A DNA stretch of 64,000 nucleotides from Symbiodinium natans (GCA_905221605.1 CAJNDS010002279.1:315001-379000), one strand, 5' to 3'. Shown: positions 49,101 through 62,203, counted from the first letter of the stretch. Translations and numbers: made by a program. The notes: generated by a model not told the origin, from the letters alone.

Positions 49101-51627
49101 ACCCTTCGTTCAGGTTTCGTCCTGTCGGACTGAAAGTCCCCAGATCTCCTGATCTCCTCCAATCTTGACCTCGATTGGCTAGCTTGTGGGGACCCACTTC
49201 GTACACCCTTCCAGCACTGATCCTGAATTGCTTGTCAGAATGCCCTTACCACAAGGTCTTTATGGAGCAGGTGCAAGTCTAGGCTTCCGGGGAGCGAAGA
49301 AAGCTTCCAAGCCGCTAAGCTCGCGTTGAGGCCCTCCACGGGGCTTGGGCCTCTCAGGGCGCTTGGGGGAGGTGCAGCCCAGACCTGCTTTCTCCCAGCA
49401 GGCCCGTTGCCCCCAGGGAGATCGGCGAGCCCATCCGGCAACTTGCGTTCTGCGGCAGCTGCTTCGTTGCGAGAGGATCTGACCGTGCTAGGCTTCTGCT
49501 CTTAGACGGCGATCTCTACTTCTCTACTTGAGCCCCTGTTCTTTCGGGGGCCTCACCATGGGGTGTGTTAAGTCGTGAGTTGAATGCAGATATAGTGCAG
49601 CGCAGTCGCATCATCTCGGATGTCAAGGGCTTCTTATCTTCCCACCTTCAAGAAGCCCAAAAGGGCCCCAGGTACCCTAAACCCTAAACCCTATAAACCT
49701 TAAAGCCTAAACCCTAAACCCTACTGTTCTATAGGGAGTTCTAGAGTCGCAAGGTGGCATGCTTGGGGGGGGTTCTGGCTATCTACTCTACGGGGAGTCC
49801 ATAAGCCCCTGAAGGCGAAGTCCTTGCTCCTCCTGCGTGACGACCTGGCGGTTCCCCGTGATGCTGGGCCTTTTCGAGGAAGCTGTTTGGGCGGTTCCTC
49901 GAAAAGAAAGCCACAGCCAGGCATCCTTCGCTACGACACTGGGTTTAGGGTTTAGGGCTAGGGTTTAGGGCGTTTAGGGTTTAGGGTTTAGGGGTACGGC
50001 GGGTGGAGAACGTTGCCTTGTCTGCGAGTCGCCGGCAAGGGAGCATGGGGCAGTTTTCAGGAGGCTGTCCTGGGATACGCCCTTGGCCACAGACACGGGC
50101 TCGCAGTGTAGGAGCCCTATAATGCCTTGGAAGCTGATGTGCTGGTTTGCCCCTTGCTTGAGCGCGCGACTGCCCGCAGCAACGCGAATGGATTTGAAAC
50201 TTTGCGCTGACATGTCGAGTTTGTCAGAGATCTTCGAAAAAAAGCTTTCAGAAGGATCCGGTGTGATTCCGCGCTCAGAGACAGTTAGGGTCGGTTTCCC
50301 ACAGGAGTCCAGATGCAATAAACAAGGTTTAGGGTCAAGGGCTTAGGGCTTAGGGTTTAGGTCGTAGCATGTTACTTTAGGCTGACTCCTGCCAGGACCC
50401 CCGAAGTCTTTCACGGCCTCCAAACCGACCTGGCATGCAGATGCCCCTTGATTTTCACGCTGCCCCTAAATGCTAATTACTAAACCCGTAGCTGAGCTCT
50501 CAGTCCCCCTCACCCACGGCGAAAGAACACACTCGACTTAATCCCGTGCAGCCCGGGGATTGTAATGCGTGGCTGAGCATGCTGGGGGAGGCCGGAGGAC
50601 ACCGACTGCCGGTGCTCTGCGGCTTGGCGATGGTCCGTTTCTTGATTCGTCAAGCAAAGCGGAAACTCGGACGCCATGGGGCGCATGGGCACGGCATATA
50701 AGCCACTAAAGGTCGGAGACATTGGCTTCAGAGAAGAGGTGACAATAAACCAAGCCATGCCATGCTGCTTTCGTGAGATCTCACATGGACCTTTGCTCCC
50801 TGCAGCTCGCAAGACTGAGCTTCAGAGCCCACCAGGCATCCATCCGACGAGCGGATGCTTAGACAGCGAGTTGGTCCTTCCCGGGCACACCCCCATAGAC
50901 ACCCTCCTAGCCCCAGTGTGCGCTTGAATGGCCTGGCCAGTCCCTGGAGACAATGCTCCGAATCGGCCTAAGAGCAGCTTCCAGACTGCCTCAGCTCCTG
51001 CACCCCAGGTGTGCCACCCAAGTGGCCCCGAAACGCATAAGTCGGCCGTAGTGGGAGCCCTGCTGGGATAGTTCTGAAACTCGGTGCCTGGCTTTTGGAT
51101 CCTAAGCTGCATAAGGGCTGAGTTGGAGGTTCGTTGGAGCGTTGGGGGACTTGAGGTTATAAAGCCCTGAACCCTCAAAACCCCGCCGGGTTGTTTACGG
51201 CGCTGTCCGGTCTCAAGAGCTGCGAGACACTCTTGCGAGCTTCTTGTCCCAAGTCCCACGGTAGAGTTTCGAGATTTCTGTGCAGGGGGGTAAGGAGCTT
51301 AAGGCTGTCGCAAGGTTCTTGACTCCTGAAATCACTCTGCTAGCCTCCGATGTTCCAGTGATGGGGTTGGCACCACGCACCTGCGGGGCTTCAGACACTG
51401 CAGCTGGGAAAAGGGCTCCAATGGCTTAGGCTTCGGCTTAGGACTCTTTGCGCAAGATGCTTGAGGGATGCATGAAGCTAGCGACGGCTTCTGTGACTTC
51501 CGCACGGCAGCCAGCAGAAAGTTGCGGCAAGGCCGCGGAGCTTCGAGGAGTGGCTTGGGGCAGCCCCGTCTGGTGAAGGCCTTTCGGAAGATGCTTAAAC
51601 CCAACTTCAGTCCCACGGGGGCATGGG

Positions 51628-51716
51628 CCAGTCTGCCCATATATGGGCCCTTTCAAAGGCCTGTCCTGGGAGCTCATCATGGGGGCCTTTAGAAGGCCGA
51701 ATAGCCCATCTGGGTC
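51628..51716. mobile_element. CCAGGATGGGC-family element, degenerate
   Basis: Left CCAGTCTGCCCATATATGGG, right GAATAGCCCATCTGGGT, with GGGCCTTT words of the family. Confidence 0.5.
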
Positions 51717-52500
51717 GTTGAACCATGTCCAAAAGGTCCGAGGCGCGAAGCCGTGGCCTCCTTGCTGGACCCATCTGTGCAGCGGTTGCACCTCCTGGGT
51801 GGCGCAGGGTCTCGGGTTTCTACCGGTGCGGAGTAAGAAATTACGAGGACTTCGGTCGAGACAACTTCGAAGCCTTGGCGTGGCTGACAAGAAAGGGCGC
51901 TACTTTTTTTGATTTGCGGGGCTCCTTTCCCTAATCGCGTCGCGCGCTTGAACGGCACTTCTCGAGCACTGGCCGCTTGCTGAAGCGCTCCTGCGCCAGC
52001 TGCCGCATTGGGGGGGCAGTCCAAGCCGGATAAAAGCCATGTCTGCAGAACACTCCAAGGTTTTTAGCACCCTGACAGAAACTACGGCCGATTCCACACT
52101 CCTGCTGCTTTCAAAGGTGTCATGGTTCAGAACTGTTCAAGTCCGGCAATGAGGGGGGGCCCGGGGGGGGGGGGGGGGGGCTACATTGCTCCAAGAGGAC
52201 TGCCGGGCTGCGGATGAAGGAAGCAGGAAACAAAAACGGGAGAACGTTTCCATGATGTCCATGCCTATACCGAGAGTGGAATCTCGTGGAGCAGAGGGGG
52301 CAGGGCTTGCAGGCCGAGGTTGATGAGGGACGCAGAGCTTGGGCATCTGGCCTTGACGAGTGCTGTGGTCTGTTTGGTTGCCCACGCCCTGCTTCCCCGC
52401 AACACCGTGCATGGCTCCCCGACGCGGATCCCTTCAGCTATGGCAGCAGCTGTCAACCTCCCACACCACAGGATCGTCATCGAGTCATTTGGGCGCAGGA

Positions 52501-52525
52501 ACCGCAGGAACCCATTTTGGCTCAG
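52501..52525 (+). other. spliced-leader-like sequence (possible relic)
   Basis: CCATTTTGGCTCA (52512-52524) is identical to 13 consecutive bases of the conserved dinoflagellate spliced leader, and is preceded a few bases earlier by CCGCAG, close to the leader's CCGTAG. It is followed by G-rich and telomere words, not by a gene I recognise. Could be a decayed leader left by a reinserted mRNA, or chance. Confidence 0.3.
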
Positions 52526-52652
52526 GGGGTTTAGGGCTTACATAGGGCCACCCTGGATGCTCTGAAAGAGGTGCTCGCAAAGTCCCTCCCCGATTTGAGT
52601 CTTGAATGGACCACGAGCCATGATGCATGTGTTTTTGACTTTGCTGGTTTCC

Positions 52653-52747
52653 CTGGTAGGCCCAGTGGTGCCCTTTTGCCCTTTTGTTGGCTCTAGGTTT
52701 CCCTTGTAAAGTAACCCAACCCCAAAAATGCTTGCTGGGCTACCAAG
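52653..52747. mobile_element. GTAGCCCAGT-family element
   Basis: Left CTGGTAGGCCCAGTGGTGCC, right GCTTGCTGGGCTACCAAG. Shares AAGTAACCCAACCCC with 5126. Confidence 0.75.
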
Positions 52748-55225
52748 AAGTCTGTTCAAAATCTCCCTAGGCCCTAAATCCTAAATCCTAAACGAAGCGC
52801 CGGGCTGAGATGAAAGGGATCATTACTGTTATGGAGACCTGGGCCTGTTCCACGCAACATCTCCACCACCCGGAGCCCGCTTCACTGGCGGGCTTGGGGG
52901 GCACTAGGGTAGGGTTTCGGGTTTAGGGTATGTGCGGTCTCATTATGGGGGTTTGGGGTGCCGGGTTCGTAGAAGAGTTCGAAAGCTTCGGGGTTAAGGA
53001 GGTTTCGAGCACATCCGGGAACCATGGTATAGGTTCGAAAGGTTGTTTAGGGGGTTTGAGGGGTTAAGGGTCGCGATCTCAGTCGAAGCAGGCTGGTGAA
53101 GAGCCCTGCTGCAAACAAAAAGTGATTTATAGGGTTTAGGGGATCTTCTCGGGTGTTCTTTGTCCCTTGCCCCGAAACATGCGGCATGCACCGCTGCACA
53201 CAAAACGCAATCCGCAACGTCCCTGCCAGCCGCCTCAGGGTCGATGACAACTTCCCTAAACCCTAAACCCTATAAACCCTAAACCCTAAACCCTTGAAAC
53301 CCGGCTCGCGGACCCGGAGGCTGAGGGCCCTGGGAGTTCGCCCCCTGGCTGCAAGGAAGCCCCGAAGCGTGCTCCCGAAGGTAACTTCCTGCTTGCTCCA
53401 CCCGGGGTGTTGTTGAAACGCAAGCCCGAGCCCACGGTTTGCCGGACCCAAAGTCACCTGGGTTGGGATAGCTCCTTATTCCACAGCTTGTGATGCCTGT
53501 GTGGTGCTGTCAAGGGTATAGGAGCCAGGATAATGGCCCACGAGTTGAACATGGACGTCGCCACATTGCGTGGGCAGCAGAACTTGGGTGGGGGAGGGTA
53601 ACTGCTGTCTCCAAGTCCTGCCCTTCATGTAAAGCGCACAGTGCGTACTAGAGGGGTCGGCATAGGTACTCATAGTATCCCCTCATACGCCAGACCACCA
53701 TACTCCTCCCAAAACCTCATTCTTACTAAGGCCACTACATTAGGTGAGGCCACCTTATACCTCTCCCTTTGGTGTGAGGATGGGCAACTTGCTTGCCCTC
53801 TTTTTTGTGTGTTCTGGTCATCCTGGACCTTATCCGCCGTCGTATAGCGCATGTCCATGTGGGAGACACGACCTCCCCTGCGGGGTCTCCTTGCTCAGCC
53901 TCTCTGTGAAGGCGTGGCAGCACTCGACCCCAAAATCCAGAAATCCAAGCCTTGCGAGAGGTGGAGGCACCCAAACCTCCAAATCCGGCTTGTCTCTGGG
54001 CTAAGTCCTATGAATCCTACAGCTCCTAAGCCTAGTTTAAGGGCTTAAGGTTTCTACCACATCCTTCCCCCGCTGCACACAGCAAGCTGGGCACCACTCT
54101 GTCCAGGCTGGGGTGCAGAGTGCTGAGGCCACGGGCGACACGAAAGCGCGTGCAGAGAAGCCCTGCCCCTAAACCCCGAATGTAAAACCGCACAACTCCC
54201 TAGAAGAGCGTCCTTGGGAGTATCTGCACACTTCATCATCTCGCACTTGGGGCAGGCCGAGGCGGTAGGGTTGTATCTTATGTTTCCCTTCAGAAAGGCC
54301 TTCTGAACCCTAGAGGCCCGAAACCCTTCCCTGGTTGGTTCGGCCAGACCTAGCCCCGAGCCCCGTGCTCAGCTGCACCAAGTCCGAGGCTTATAAGCGG
54401 CAAATAAGTGAAACCTATGAAGCCCTTCTAGACCCCAAACCCTAAGCAAAAGGAACCTACAAAAGGGTTTAGGGTTTATATAGGGCTTCACAAGCCCAAG
54501 GCTCACTCAACACACTAAAAAATTGAAGCGCCTAGTTTGTAGGAGCCTTTTAGATCTATAGGTCGGCCCTTGGGAGATTTCACGTGTTCACTTGGGTTTA
54601 AGAGGATCATCTTTGAGAATTTCTTCAGATTGTAAGATCAGAGTTTTCAGACTGTAAGTTGGACCCAAGATCAGAGCTTAAACTGAACCCAAGACCCAAA
54701 CTTCTTGTCAAAGCGCGCGTCAGCACACCAACCTCCTCGTGGGCTACGCGGCTACCGCTAAGCCCTAAACGCTAAACCCTAAACCCTAAACCCTACCCTA
54801 AACCCGAAGGGCGCACACGCCTTGAGAAGCGCGGCCTCGGCCCTATCCGGAGATCAGAATCTGGCTTGAGCCTGCCCGGAGCTTTTAGGGTGCAGGGTTT
54901 AGGGTTTAGGAAGGGTTTAGGAAGTAGATCGGACTGCCTTCTGTCCCATTGTGGCCCGAGCATGTTGAAAGCACCGAGCTCTGGCTTCAGCATGGCATGC
55001 AGCCACCAAAATGTGGAGTTCAGGTTCTGGCTCTTAAGGCCTCGAAGTGTCTGTGCACTGCCACCGGAAGCTTGAGAAGCTGATGCGCAACTCACATCAA
55101 GCTATGGAGCCGACCATGGGCTTTGGAAATAAAGCCAAGCCCTAAACCCTATAGGCCCTAAACCCTCCTAAGCTGCACATCACCATGGAGCTGACAGGTG
55201 GGCACACCTGTGAGTGCGACTGGAG

Positions 55226-55942
55226 TTAGCGAATGGCCTTGTGAAGTCTTGACGGCAGTCGTCCGTACCCAATTAGCCCCAAGAACCAGGTTGAAGCAGC
55301 AAGGTTCCCGCGAGGGCTCACAGGCCTGTGTTTGGCATACCTGAAGTTGATCTCCTGGCTTTCCCCTTTGACAGAAAATGCCACATTTGTTGGGCTATGC
55401 CATATCCCCCGGGCATGGGGAGCACAGTCTTCACGTGCACCCGCATAGATTGCAGGAGGCTGCTGCATATGCCTGCCGGTCATGCATGTGCACGTGTGGA
55501 AGGCTGCTGTCTTCCCATGCCCGCGACCGTGTGAGGTCTTACACTCCATGCAGCGCCATCCGCAGCCATGTGAAGATGCGCTGCAGCAGCATTTTCTGCG
55601 TGGCATCGGCTTCGCGTTGCTGCTGTTCAAAGCTCGGTGACAGGGCTTGACAACCCCTTCTTCGACTTTCCTGTGCCCGAACCCTGTAGATTTCTTGCCT
55701 CTCTGCGACGCAAGATGCCGCCAAGTACGGGAGTGTTGTGGTGTCGTGGGATGCAACCTCCTAGCCGGGGCGGTTGCGAAGGCTCGTCCAGCTGCCGGTC
55801 GCCCTGGAGCAAGGCAATCTACCTTTTCCAGGCATCGCAGCCATTGGGATGCTGGCACAGGTCGCTGGTGCAGGCTGTAAACGTCACCAAACACACGCCC
55901 TCCTCCCCCAACCGCCTCCACCATCGCACGCAGTCCATGCAA
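55226..55942 (-). CDS. 238-codon open frame, unrecognised, doubtful
   Basis: Longest frame in the right third. Cys/His-rich middle (RKCCCSASSHGCGWRCMECK) and a C-terminal part YAKHRPVSPRGNLAASTWFL. No family match that I can name. Several plus frames of 90-120 codons overlap it, so it may be a chance frame in GC-rich DNA. Confidence 0.2.
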   Translation of the reverse strand: MHGLRAMVEAVGGGGRVFGDVYSLHQRPVPASQWLRCLEKVDCLAPGRPAAGRAFATAPARRLHPTTPQHSRTWRHLASQRGKKSTGFGHRKVEEGVVKPCHRALNSSNAKPMPRRKCCCSASSHGCGWRCMECKTSHGRGHGKTAAFHTCTCMTGRHMQQPPAIYAGAREDCAPHARGIWHSPTNVAFSVKGESQEINFRYAKHRPVSPRGNLAASTWFLGLIGYGRLPSRLHKAIR

Positions 55943-58726
55943 TCGAGGCCACCCCCTTCACAGTCCTGGTCTGTTTGCTTTCGTTTGGCACAGTCCACAC
56001 GGCCGTAGGCAAGGGATACTTCGGGATTGCTGCTATGTGTGACGACGCCTGGCTAGTGCGATCTTCCCGCGGGTTTTTCTGGCGAAGGGCCACTTAGACA
56101 AGACTCGCATGCCTGCAGACAGCTTCTTCTCTCTCGATGCCGGAGCATTGCAGATGTCACGTTCGCCAAAGAGCTGAGACGCAGCTGCAACTGGCATATA
56201 TGCCTGACTTTCAGTTGCGCCGCAGTCTCTTTGGGATAGTTGCTCTGATGGTACACTTCTGCTCACCACGTGCGCACCAAGCGCTTACCAAGGGCGAGCC
56301 TTCCAAGGCAGCAGTGAGAAGGGGGTTTAGGGTTTAGGGTTTAGGGGGCATCTTGTAAGCACAGACCTGGAGATACTGGCAGTATTGCTCACGATGACTG
56401 CGGAAGCTGGTCAGGAGTAGTCCAATCGGCCTGATCCCTGAGCGCGACGCTTCATTCCTTCAGAGCCCACCAGGTCATCTCATTGTTTTGAGGGCTCTGC
56501 TTGACGGAGGCACGTTGCCTAAGCCTAAGCATCCACTCGGCTTGTCTCAGCAAGCACGTGCGGGCCCAACGCTAAGCCATAAGCAGTCCTCGCGCCAGAG
56601 GTGCCACGTCACGGATTTCTGGGTTCGCGCGGGTCGAATCTGCAAGCTCAACACGGCTCAGCTGCTCACCACAGGCGCGGTGCCTAAACAGCCATATCAT
56701 GCTCCCTGACCCTTAAGTTGTGCCCAACTAGGCCGACGTCTGTCCTCTCTTACATATCTGTATCGGAGTACGAGACGACCTAGCAAAACCTTGCCAGAGT
56801 CACAGGGCGCCTGCTTTCGCCCTAAATGTTCCATGACCGTGTGGTACCTCCAGTACGTGCGGCTGCGGCGGATGGTCGTGGACGAGCTCAGCGCCGCTTC
56901 TCTGTCCGCCGGCAGGCTGCCATGGTTTCGGGTTTAGGGTTTAGGGTATAGGGATTCGACAGATAACCTGAGATCCTAGGGATTCAACAGCATGATGAGA
57001 AGGATTCCGCTGTCTTCAAGCATCGGGGAAGTCGTGGCGCCTCGCAATCAAGAGCCGCATCCGCATCTTGGAAAGCTGGTGCCTTTCCCATGTGCAGCGG
57101 AAGAAGAGTCTTTTTTCATGTCGGCCCGAAGCCTTGTCAAGCAAGCATGAAAGTTCCTGGTGATGTTCGGCAGCTGCTCTGAGTCCCTGATCCGAAGCCC
57201 GTTCCCCAAACCCACAATCTCAAGCTACATGTGCGGAGACGTGTTCCTACTATGTCCCTGTAACCCGCCGCCCAGGAGAAGACGAAAGGCTGCTGAGTTG
57301 AACACATAAACTTCGGTCGGGCAGCAACAAGGTTCCATCAGGGGACTCAGCAGTACCATACTTCGAAAATCTCCTCCTGTTGGGCTGGTTCTGCACCACA
57401 CAGGTCCCAAGTCGTTTAGATGTATCCCTCAATGCTCCAAAAGGTGCGAGCCGAGCCTGTTTGATGAGTTTGTGGACTGCAGCAGACTTTGACACAAACC
57501 CTCATGACTGTGAGCCCTTGAGGGCTATGCTGTCCTTGGGGTTCTTCGGCAATTAGAGGTTTAGAGGGGCCCGGCATTGGGGGACACCGCTGTGATGGCT
57601 CGATATCTTCACTCTCCTTCCTCCATGGGAACGCGAGCCCGGATACCTCAACCGCACAAGGAAGGCCCCAAGTATTGGTTTTTACCCGTCACGGGCAAGG
57701 CAACTGCAGAGGTGTCAGCGGCGCGCACCCTCCAGCCTTTCCTAGATAGCTTTTTAAACATGAACTCTTAAGGCCACCCGAATAAATACATCCGCCCATA
57801 TGGTGCCATAAATGCACCTTACATGTTGTAAAGGTCCTGCAGTGGTAAGGAGCCCTGTGACCCAGCTTGTCCCTCACGCAGTGGTCTCTGAGCCCGTCAT
57901 GGCGTAAGCGCCACCGCCCCAAAGTTGCCGCGCCAAAGTTCAAACACCTGATGCAGCCCTAAAGAAGCCCTAAACCCTGCACCCCAAGCCCTGTATACCT
58001 TTTATGTATATTTTAGGCCAAAAATCATAGTACCCTATTCCTCGAGTAAGGTGGTGGCAGGCACTGTGCCACGAGCTATCTTCGAAGAATCTGATGCATG
58101 AGCGGCTTTCAGGTGCAGTAGCGTTTAGGGTTCAGGCAGCATCCCTAAACCCAATAAACTCTAACCCCTCTAAGTCCTTGCCATGTGGCTTAGCCCTCCT
58201 CCGAAGCGGCTTGCCGTCCTTAATTCAAGACTTTAGGGTTTAGGGTTTAGGGTTTAGGGATTCCCGGCCGACTCCCGCAAAAGGGTTTACGGTTTAGGGT
58301 TTAGGGTTTAGGACTTCGGGTGGCCATGAGCGTTGCAGGACCTTCCCGGCCTCTAAGGCCTCCAAAGAGCTTCCAGCGCCCGACTCCTCAACGCCTATGA
58401 GCCGGAGCCAGGTGAACGCCCTGCACATCATATCCGGAACAGTCGGAGCATCGTGTGCAGGGCACAACATGATGCACTGCAAAGTAAGTAAGGAAGAGGT
58501 CATGTTTGAGTAGCAGAGGCTTGAGGGATGCTCTTAGCGCCAGGCGCACGCAGGCATGCTGGAGCTTGGGCCAGTTCAGATTTCGGATTTGCGCCTTCTC
58601 GCATGTCCCCAACAGACAGCTTGATTATGGCCTCAAATCCTACAAGCTACACAGTTCCTGAGCCAGTGTAGATACCAGGCAGCCCTAAAGAGGCCAACAG
58701 GCCGATCACGCCCAGTGCTGTCGTGA

Positions 58727-59275
58727 TTAAAGCTGCCGCCCAGCAAGTGCAGCAAGCATGGTGGCCGGGGGGGTTGCTAGGTGTGAGAGTTCAGCTTCTA
58801 GGCGACTTCTAAGGGAGGCCACCATATGCTTCTTCACCGCAGAATGCAGGCCATGCGACGGCATCCGGGTTTTGAGCTCTGTGACTTGTGGGCTGTCAAG
58901 GTCGTGAGGGTTGGCAGTGGTTAGCACACCTGCGAGGTTGAGGCCATCAGTCTCCGAATGATTGAAGCGGTGCCCAGCCATACAGACACGGTACGTAGTC
59001 GACTGCAGAAATGCCCCTGCAAAGGTACCGAACAGGGCATTCAGGTGACTAAGCTGCTCTGGGGATGTTTTTCCCCGCATCTCCCAGCAATGGATGGGAG
59101 CTTGCTTTCGACGCCTGCTAGACCCAACACCGGCAAAAACAGCAGGACCTAAACTGCAATGACAGGCCTGCTTCTGAGCGTACCATGGTCCGTACAAACA
59201 AGGTCGTCTGTGGGCTACTGCAACTTCCCCTTTTCTTGCCAAGGAGACATGCGGTACCTTTTGACACGACGACAT
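58727..59275 (-). CDS. 182-codon open frame, unrecognised, doubtful
   Basis: The second half looks more protein-like than the first: SPEQLSHLNALFGTFAGAFL, HGLHSAVKKHMVASLRSRLE. No known domain seen. No clear promoter, splice or leader evidence. Confidence 0.22.
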   Translation of the reverse strand: MSSCQKVPHVSLARKGEVAVAHRRPCLYGPWYAQKQACHCSLGPAVFAGVGSSRRRKQAPIHCWEMRGKTSPEQLSHLNALFGTFAGAFLQSTTYRVCMAGHRFNHSETDGLNLAGVLTTANPHDLDSPQVTELKTRMPSHGLHSAVKKHMVASLRSRLEAELSHLATPPATMLAALAGRQL

Positions 59276-59336
59276 GGCTCCTCGTACATCCCACTGGCGG
59301 ATAGCCTGAGCCGCGTCTTGCTCCCATGGTTGGCGA

Positions 59337-59433
59337 TCCCGGGATGGGCGAGTAGGCCCTTAAAATCCTCATTATGTGAACCCTACAAAGGGCCTTTGAA
59401 GGGATTGATAGGGTATCATAGCCCATCCTGGGA
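59337..59433. mobile_element. CCAGGATGGGC-family element
   Basis: Left TCCCGGGATGGGCGAGTAGG, right ATAGCCCATCCTGGGA, with GAACCCTACAAAGGGCCTTT inside. Confidence 0.75.
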
Positions 59434-59653
59434 GGATGGCTGGTGCTGCGACGGCTTGTAGTCGGCCCCGACAACTTGCCCTGGGCCTCCACGCCGCCCA
59501 GCTTTGCCCCCATGTTCTTCTCGTGTGAGCCCCGTGAGTTATAAGCCCAAAGGCCTCAGCTTATGAGGAGGGCCGGCGGGTGATTGCCCCACTTCAGGTT
59601 CCCTTCCTTCAACTTCACTCCCAGCTACCTAGACAGGCTGTAAGTGCACACTT

Positions 59654-59750
59654 ACCAGGATGGGCTGTTAGGCCTCAGAATCTCCACAATGAAGCCTACA
59701 AAGGGCCTCTTTTTTGGGGGGTAAAAGGGTCTAACAGCCCATCCTAGTAG
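59654..59750. mobile_element. CCAGGATGGGC-family element flanked by TA
   Basis: TA-CCAGGATGGGCTGTTAGG and TAACAGCCCATCCTAG-TA. Clean inverted ends with TA on both sides. Confidence 0.82.
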
Positions 59751-60068
59751 GTTGCGGCTCTTAGTACCTGTGCTGTTTCAGCAGCCAATGGGAGCATGCG
59801 GCTCGGTGATTGAACTGGGGCTGGCTCTGACCAGCAACAGCGACCAAAGCTCTCCTATCCCACCAAGGCCTACACTAAACCCTAAACCCTAAAACCTAAA
59901 CCCAAAACCCCTAACCCAAAACCCAAAACTCAAACCGGATCCTAAGCTTGAAACCACGGTCCTTGGCCTTATACAAACCCATCCTCGTCGCCTTGCAGGT
60001 GCAAGCCCGAATTATTCCTGAAATCGACCATGGGCCACACATGTGTGGGACATCGGTTCGGCCACAAG

Positions 60069-60173
60069 GACCCAGAGTGGGCCCTTGTTCCCTCTGTTTA
60101 GGGTTCAGTCTCCCTTAAAAGCCCCTTTGAACCAACAAGGGTACCCCTTCTTATTCCTAGGGTACTCCGGGTC
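60069..60173. mobile_element. ACCCAGAGT-family element
   Basis: Ends GACCCAGAGT and ACTCCGGGTC are inverted. Interior GGGTTCAGTCTCCCTTAAAA and TTATTCCTAGGGT match copies at 32927 and 33434. Confidence 0.65.
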
Positions 60174-62137
60174 TAGAACACCTGTGAGTGCTGGAGACGG
60201 TCCCATGGGCCTTCTGCACCTGATATAGCTGATGCCGTGGATGTGGGAGGTGGCACTCTGCGCGCAAAGTGCCGCACCCGAAATTTCCAGGAGCGGCTGT
60301 TGGGCTGATCCGGGTGAGCAACCCTACATGCAGGGCCTTCTCAAGGATTCTCGTATGTACGACAATGGAGCATCTAAAGCCCTGGATAAAGGGAGAAGTT
60401 TCAGAAGGATTCCAGGGTATAATCGCGCATCCTGCTGCGAGATGAAAAGGCCAGGATGGCACTCGTAATCACGTGCAGCCGCGGCTGTGCAAGGGGCGGT
60501 GTGTGCGAGTTGTTGGGTTTCAGCTGGGGGACAGGGATTGCAAGCAGATGGTGGACCTCGATGTCTAAGCCATAGCCTTGTAGGACACGCCAAGTTAGCT
60601 GCCTTGGGCGCTGCCGTCTTTGTGTCGCCGAAGTCCAGTTTCTGTTTCCTCACTTTGACGGTGAGTTGCTGCCTGCTTCCTGACGACCATGCAAGAGTAT
60701 CGCTGCACTTTCAGGACACCCCCCATTGCTTGGGGTGGGGACTGCTTTCCAACCCGCCAAAAACCACCCCGAGTTCCCTAAAGCCATGGGGGAGCCCTAA
60801 GCTCTGAAGCTCGAATGCCCAAGTTGAGCAGCTGAAGGCAATGGGGCTGCTGGGTTCTTTCGGCCAGGGAGCTACAGTCACGGTAGACAGATCGGGGGGG
60901 GGTTCGGGTTGAGGGTTATAGGGGGGGTAGATTGCTTCCTAGCAAGAGCCTACAAGAGCCAGCTGCCTTATGACGATGTTAGGGCTCGCCTCAACCGACC
61001 CGCAACCATAAGCCCTTCATAGGGCCTAGAATACTACTGGAGCCCTGCTTGCCCCTCCTCAACACGATAGCGGACACAAGAAGAACGATAAAACCCTCGG
61101 AGCACTAATGTAAACCCTGTGTCAACCTCAGAACAAGAAGCTCTGAGCATTGTGCTTACGGCCGTTTTGTGGGGCGTCCTTCCTTACTTCGGAGTGCGGG
61201 ACGCCGTCTTGAAAAACCATCGACTAGAGAAGTCACTGCCTGCAGGCTGCCTTAAGCATCTGCCATTGACTGATGTGCCCTGATACACCGGCTGAGGCAG
61301 GCCCAGCACCTCACAAAAAAGCCTTTCAAGCCTACATCGGGGGGCCTTCAGGAGTTCAGGGCCTTTTGGGGCCTTTGGAATTTGAGGGCAGACATCAGCA
61401 AGGCAACTTCGGGGGATGCCAGCACCTTCTGACCTTACAATACCCTAAGCCTTAAGCCAGGGTACATCCTAGAAGCTAAGCCTGAAGCAGCAAGATGATT
61501 CTGAGCCTCCTAACACCGATGGTGCCGGTGCGGGTGCATAGGGGTTTGGGCTCTAGGGATCTGCTTCCTGCGTGGCTCGGTCCCGACGCGAGCTGTGACA
61601 GGCCCTGGCTTTCTGCCGTGTGATCGATGCCATGGAAGACCGAGGTGGTGGTCTTCTCAGGATGCACTTTGCGCCCGAGGTCTGTCGCATGAGAGTGCTG
61701 CCCTCGAAAGTCCAATGCGGCCCTGAGCACCCAACGAAATGCACAGCAACCAACGCCTCTCGCCTGAAACAGGGCCCAACAAAGCCTGTAGAAACTCGAG
61801 GGTTCAGGGTCGGTCGGGCTTCGTGCTCCTGGCCCGGGCCCTCACCCCCTTGTGCTTCAACCAGGCGGGCGTCAAACGGACAAAGCTGAAAAAGGATCCT
61901 TCTTCAGCGAGTGCGAGGGTCGAAACCCTAAACCCTAAACCCTAGACCCTAAACCCTATGAGACACGTCTGAGATGTCTACGGCGCAGTGCCTTTAGGGT
62001 TGTCCACTTGGCCCCAACTTTCATCGTGCTCAATTCTTCGTGCCCGACGCAAAGAATGTGGAGCCCAAAAGCCCCTTGGAACCGAAGGTGGGCCTCATGT
62101 TCTCATAAGTCGGGTACTTCAGCTAAACAGGGAGGCG

Positions 62138-62203
62138 CCCCTAAACCCTAAACCCTAAACCCTAAACCCTAAACCCTAAACCCTAAACCCTAAACCCTAA
62201 ACC
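62138..62203 (-). repeat. CCCTAAA array, 9 copies
   Basis: Perfect heptamers, the only long telomere array in the last 17 kb. Confidence 0.95.

Larger units (their letters stand above)
46115..52652. other. GC-rich region with few repeats and no recognised gene
   Basis: Telomere words thin out (46620, 47649, 48057, 49940, 50330). Overlapping open frames of 60-150 codons occur on both strands. The best looking is a minus frame at 49974-50318 (PDPSESFFSKISDKLDMSAQ...), but its plus-strand counterpart is equally open. The ACCCAGAGT-family fragment at 46209-46280 and the degenerate CCAGGATGGGC-family copy at 51628-51716 are the only elements seen. Confidence 0.5.

Noticed and set aside
40340-56640. 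tRNA-like GGTTCGAA words (about 40346, 53033, 56632)
   Set aside because: No cloverleaf arms could be drawn around them.
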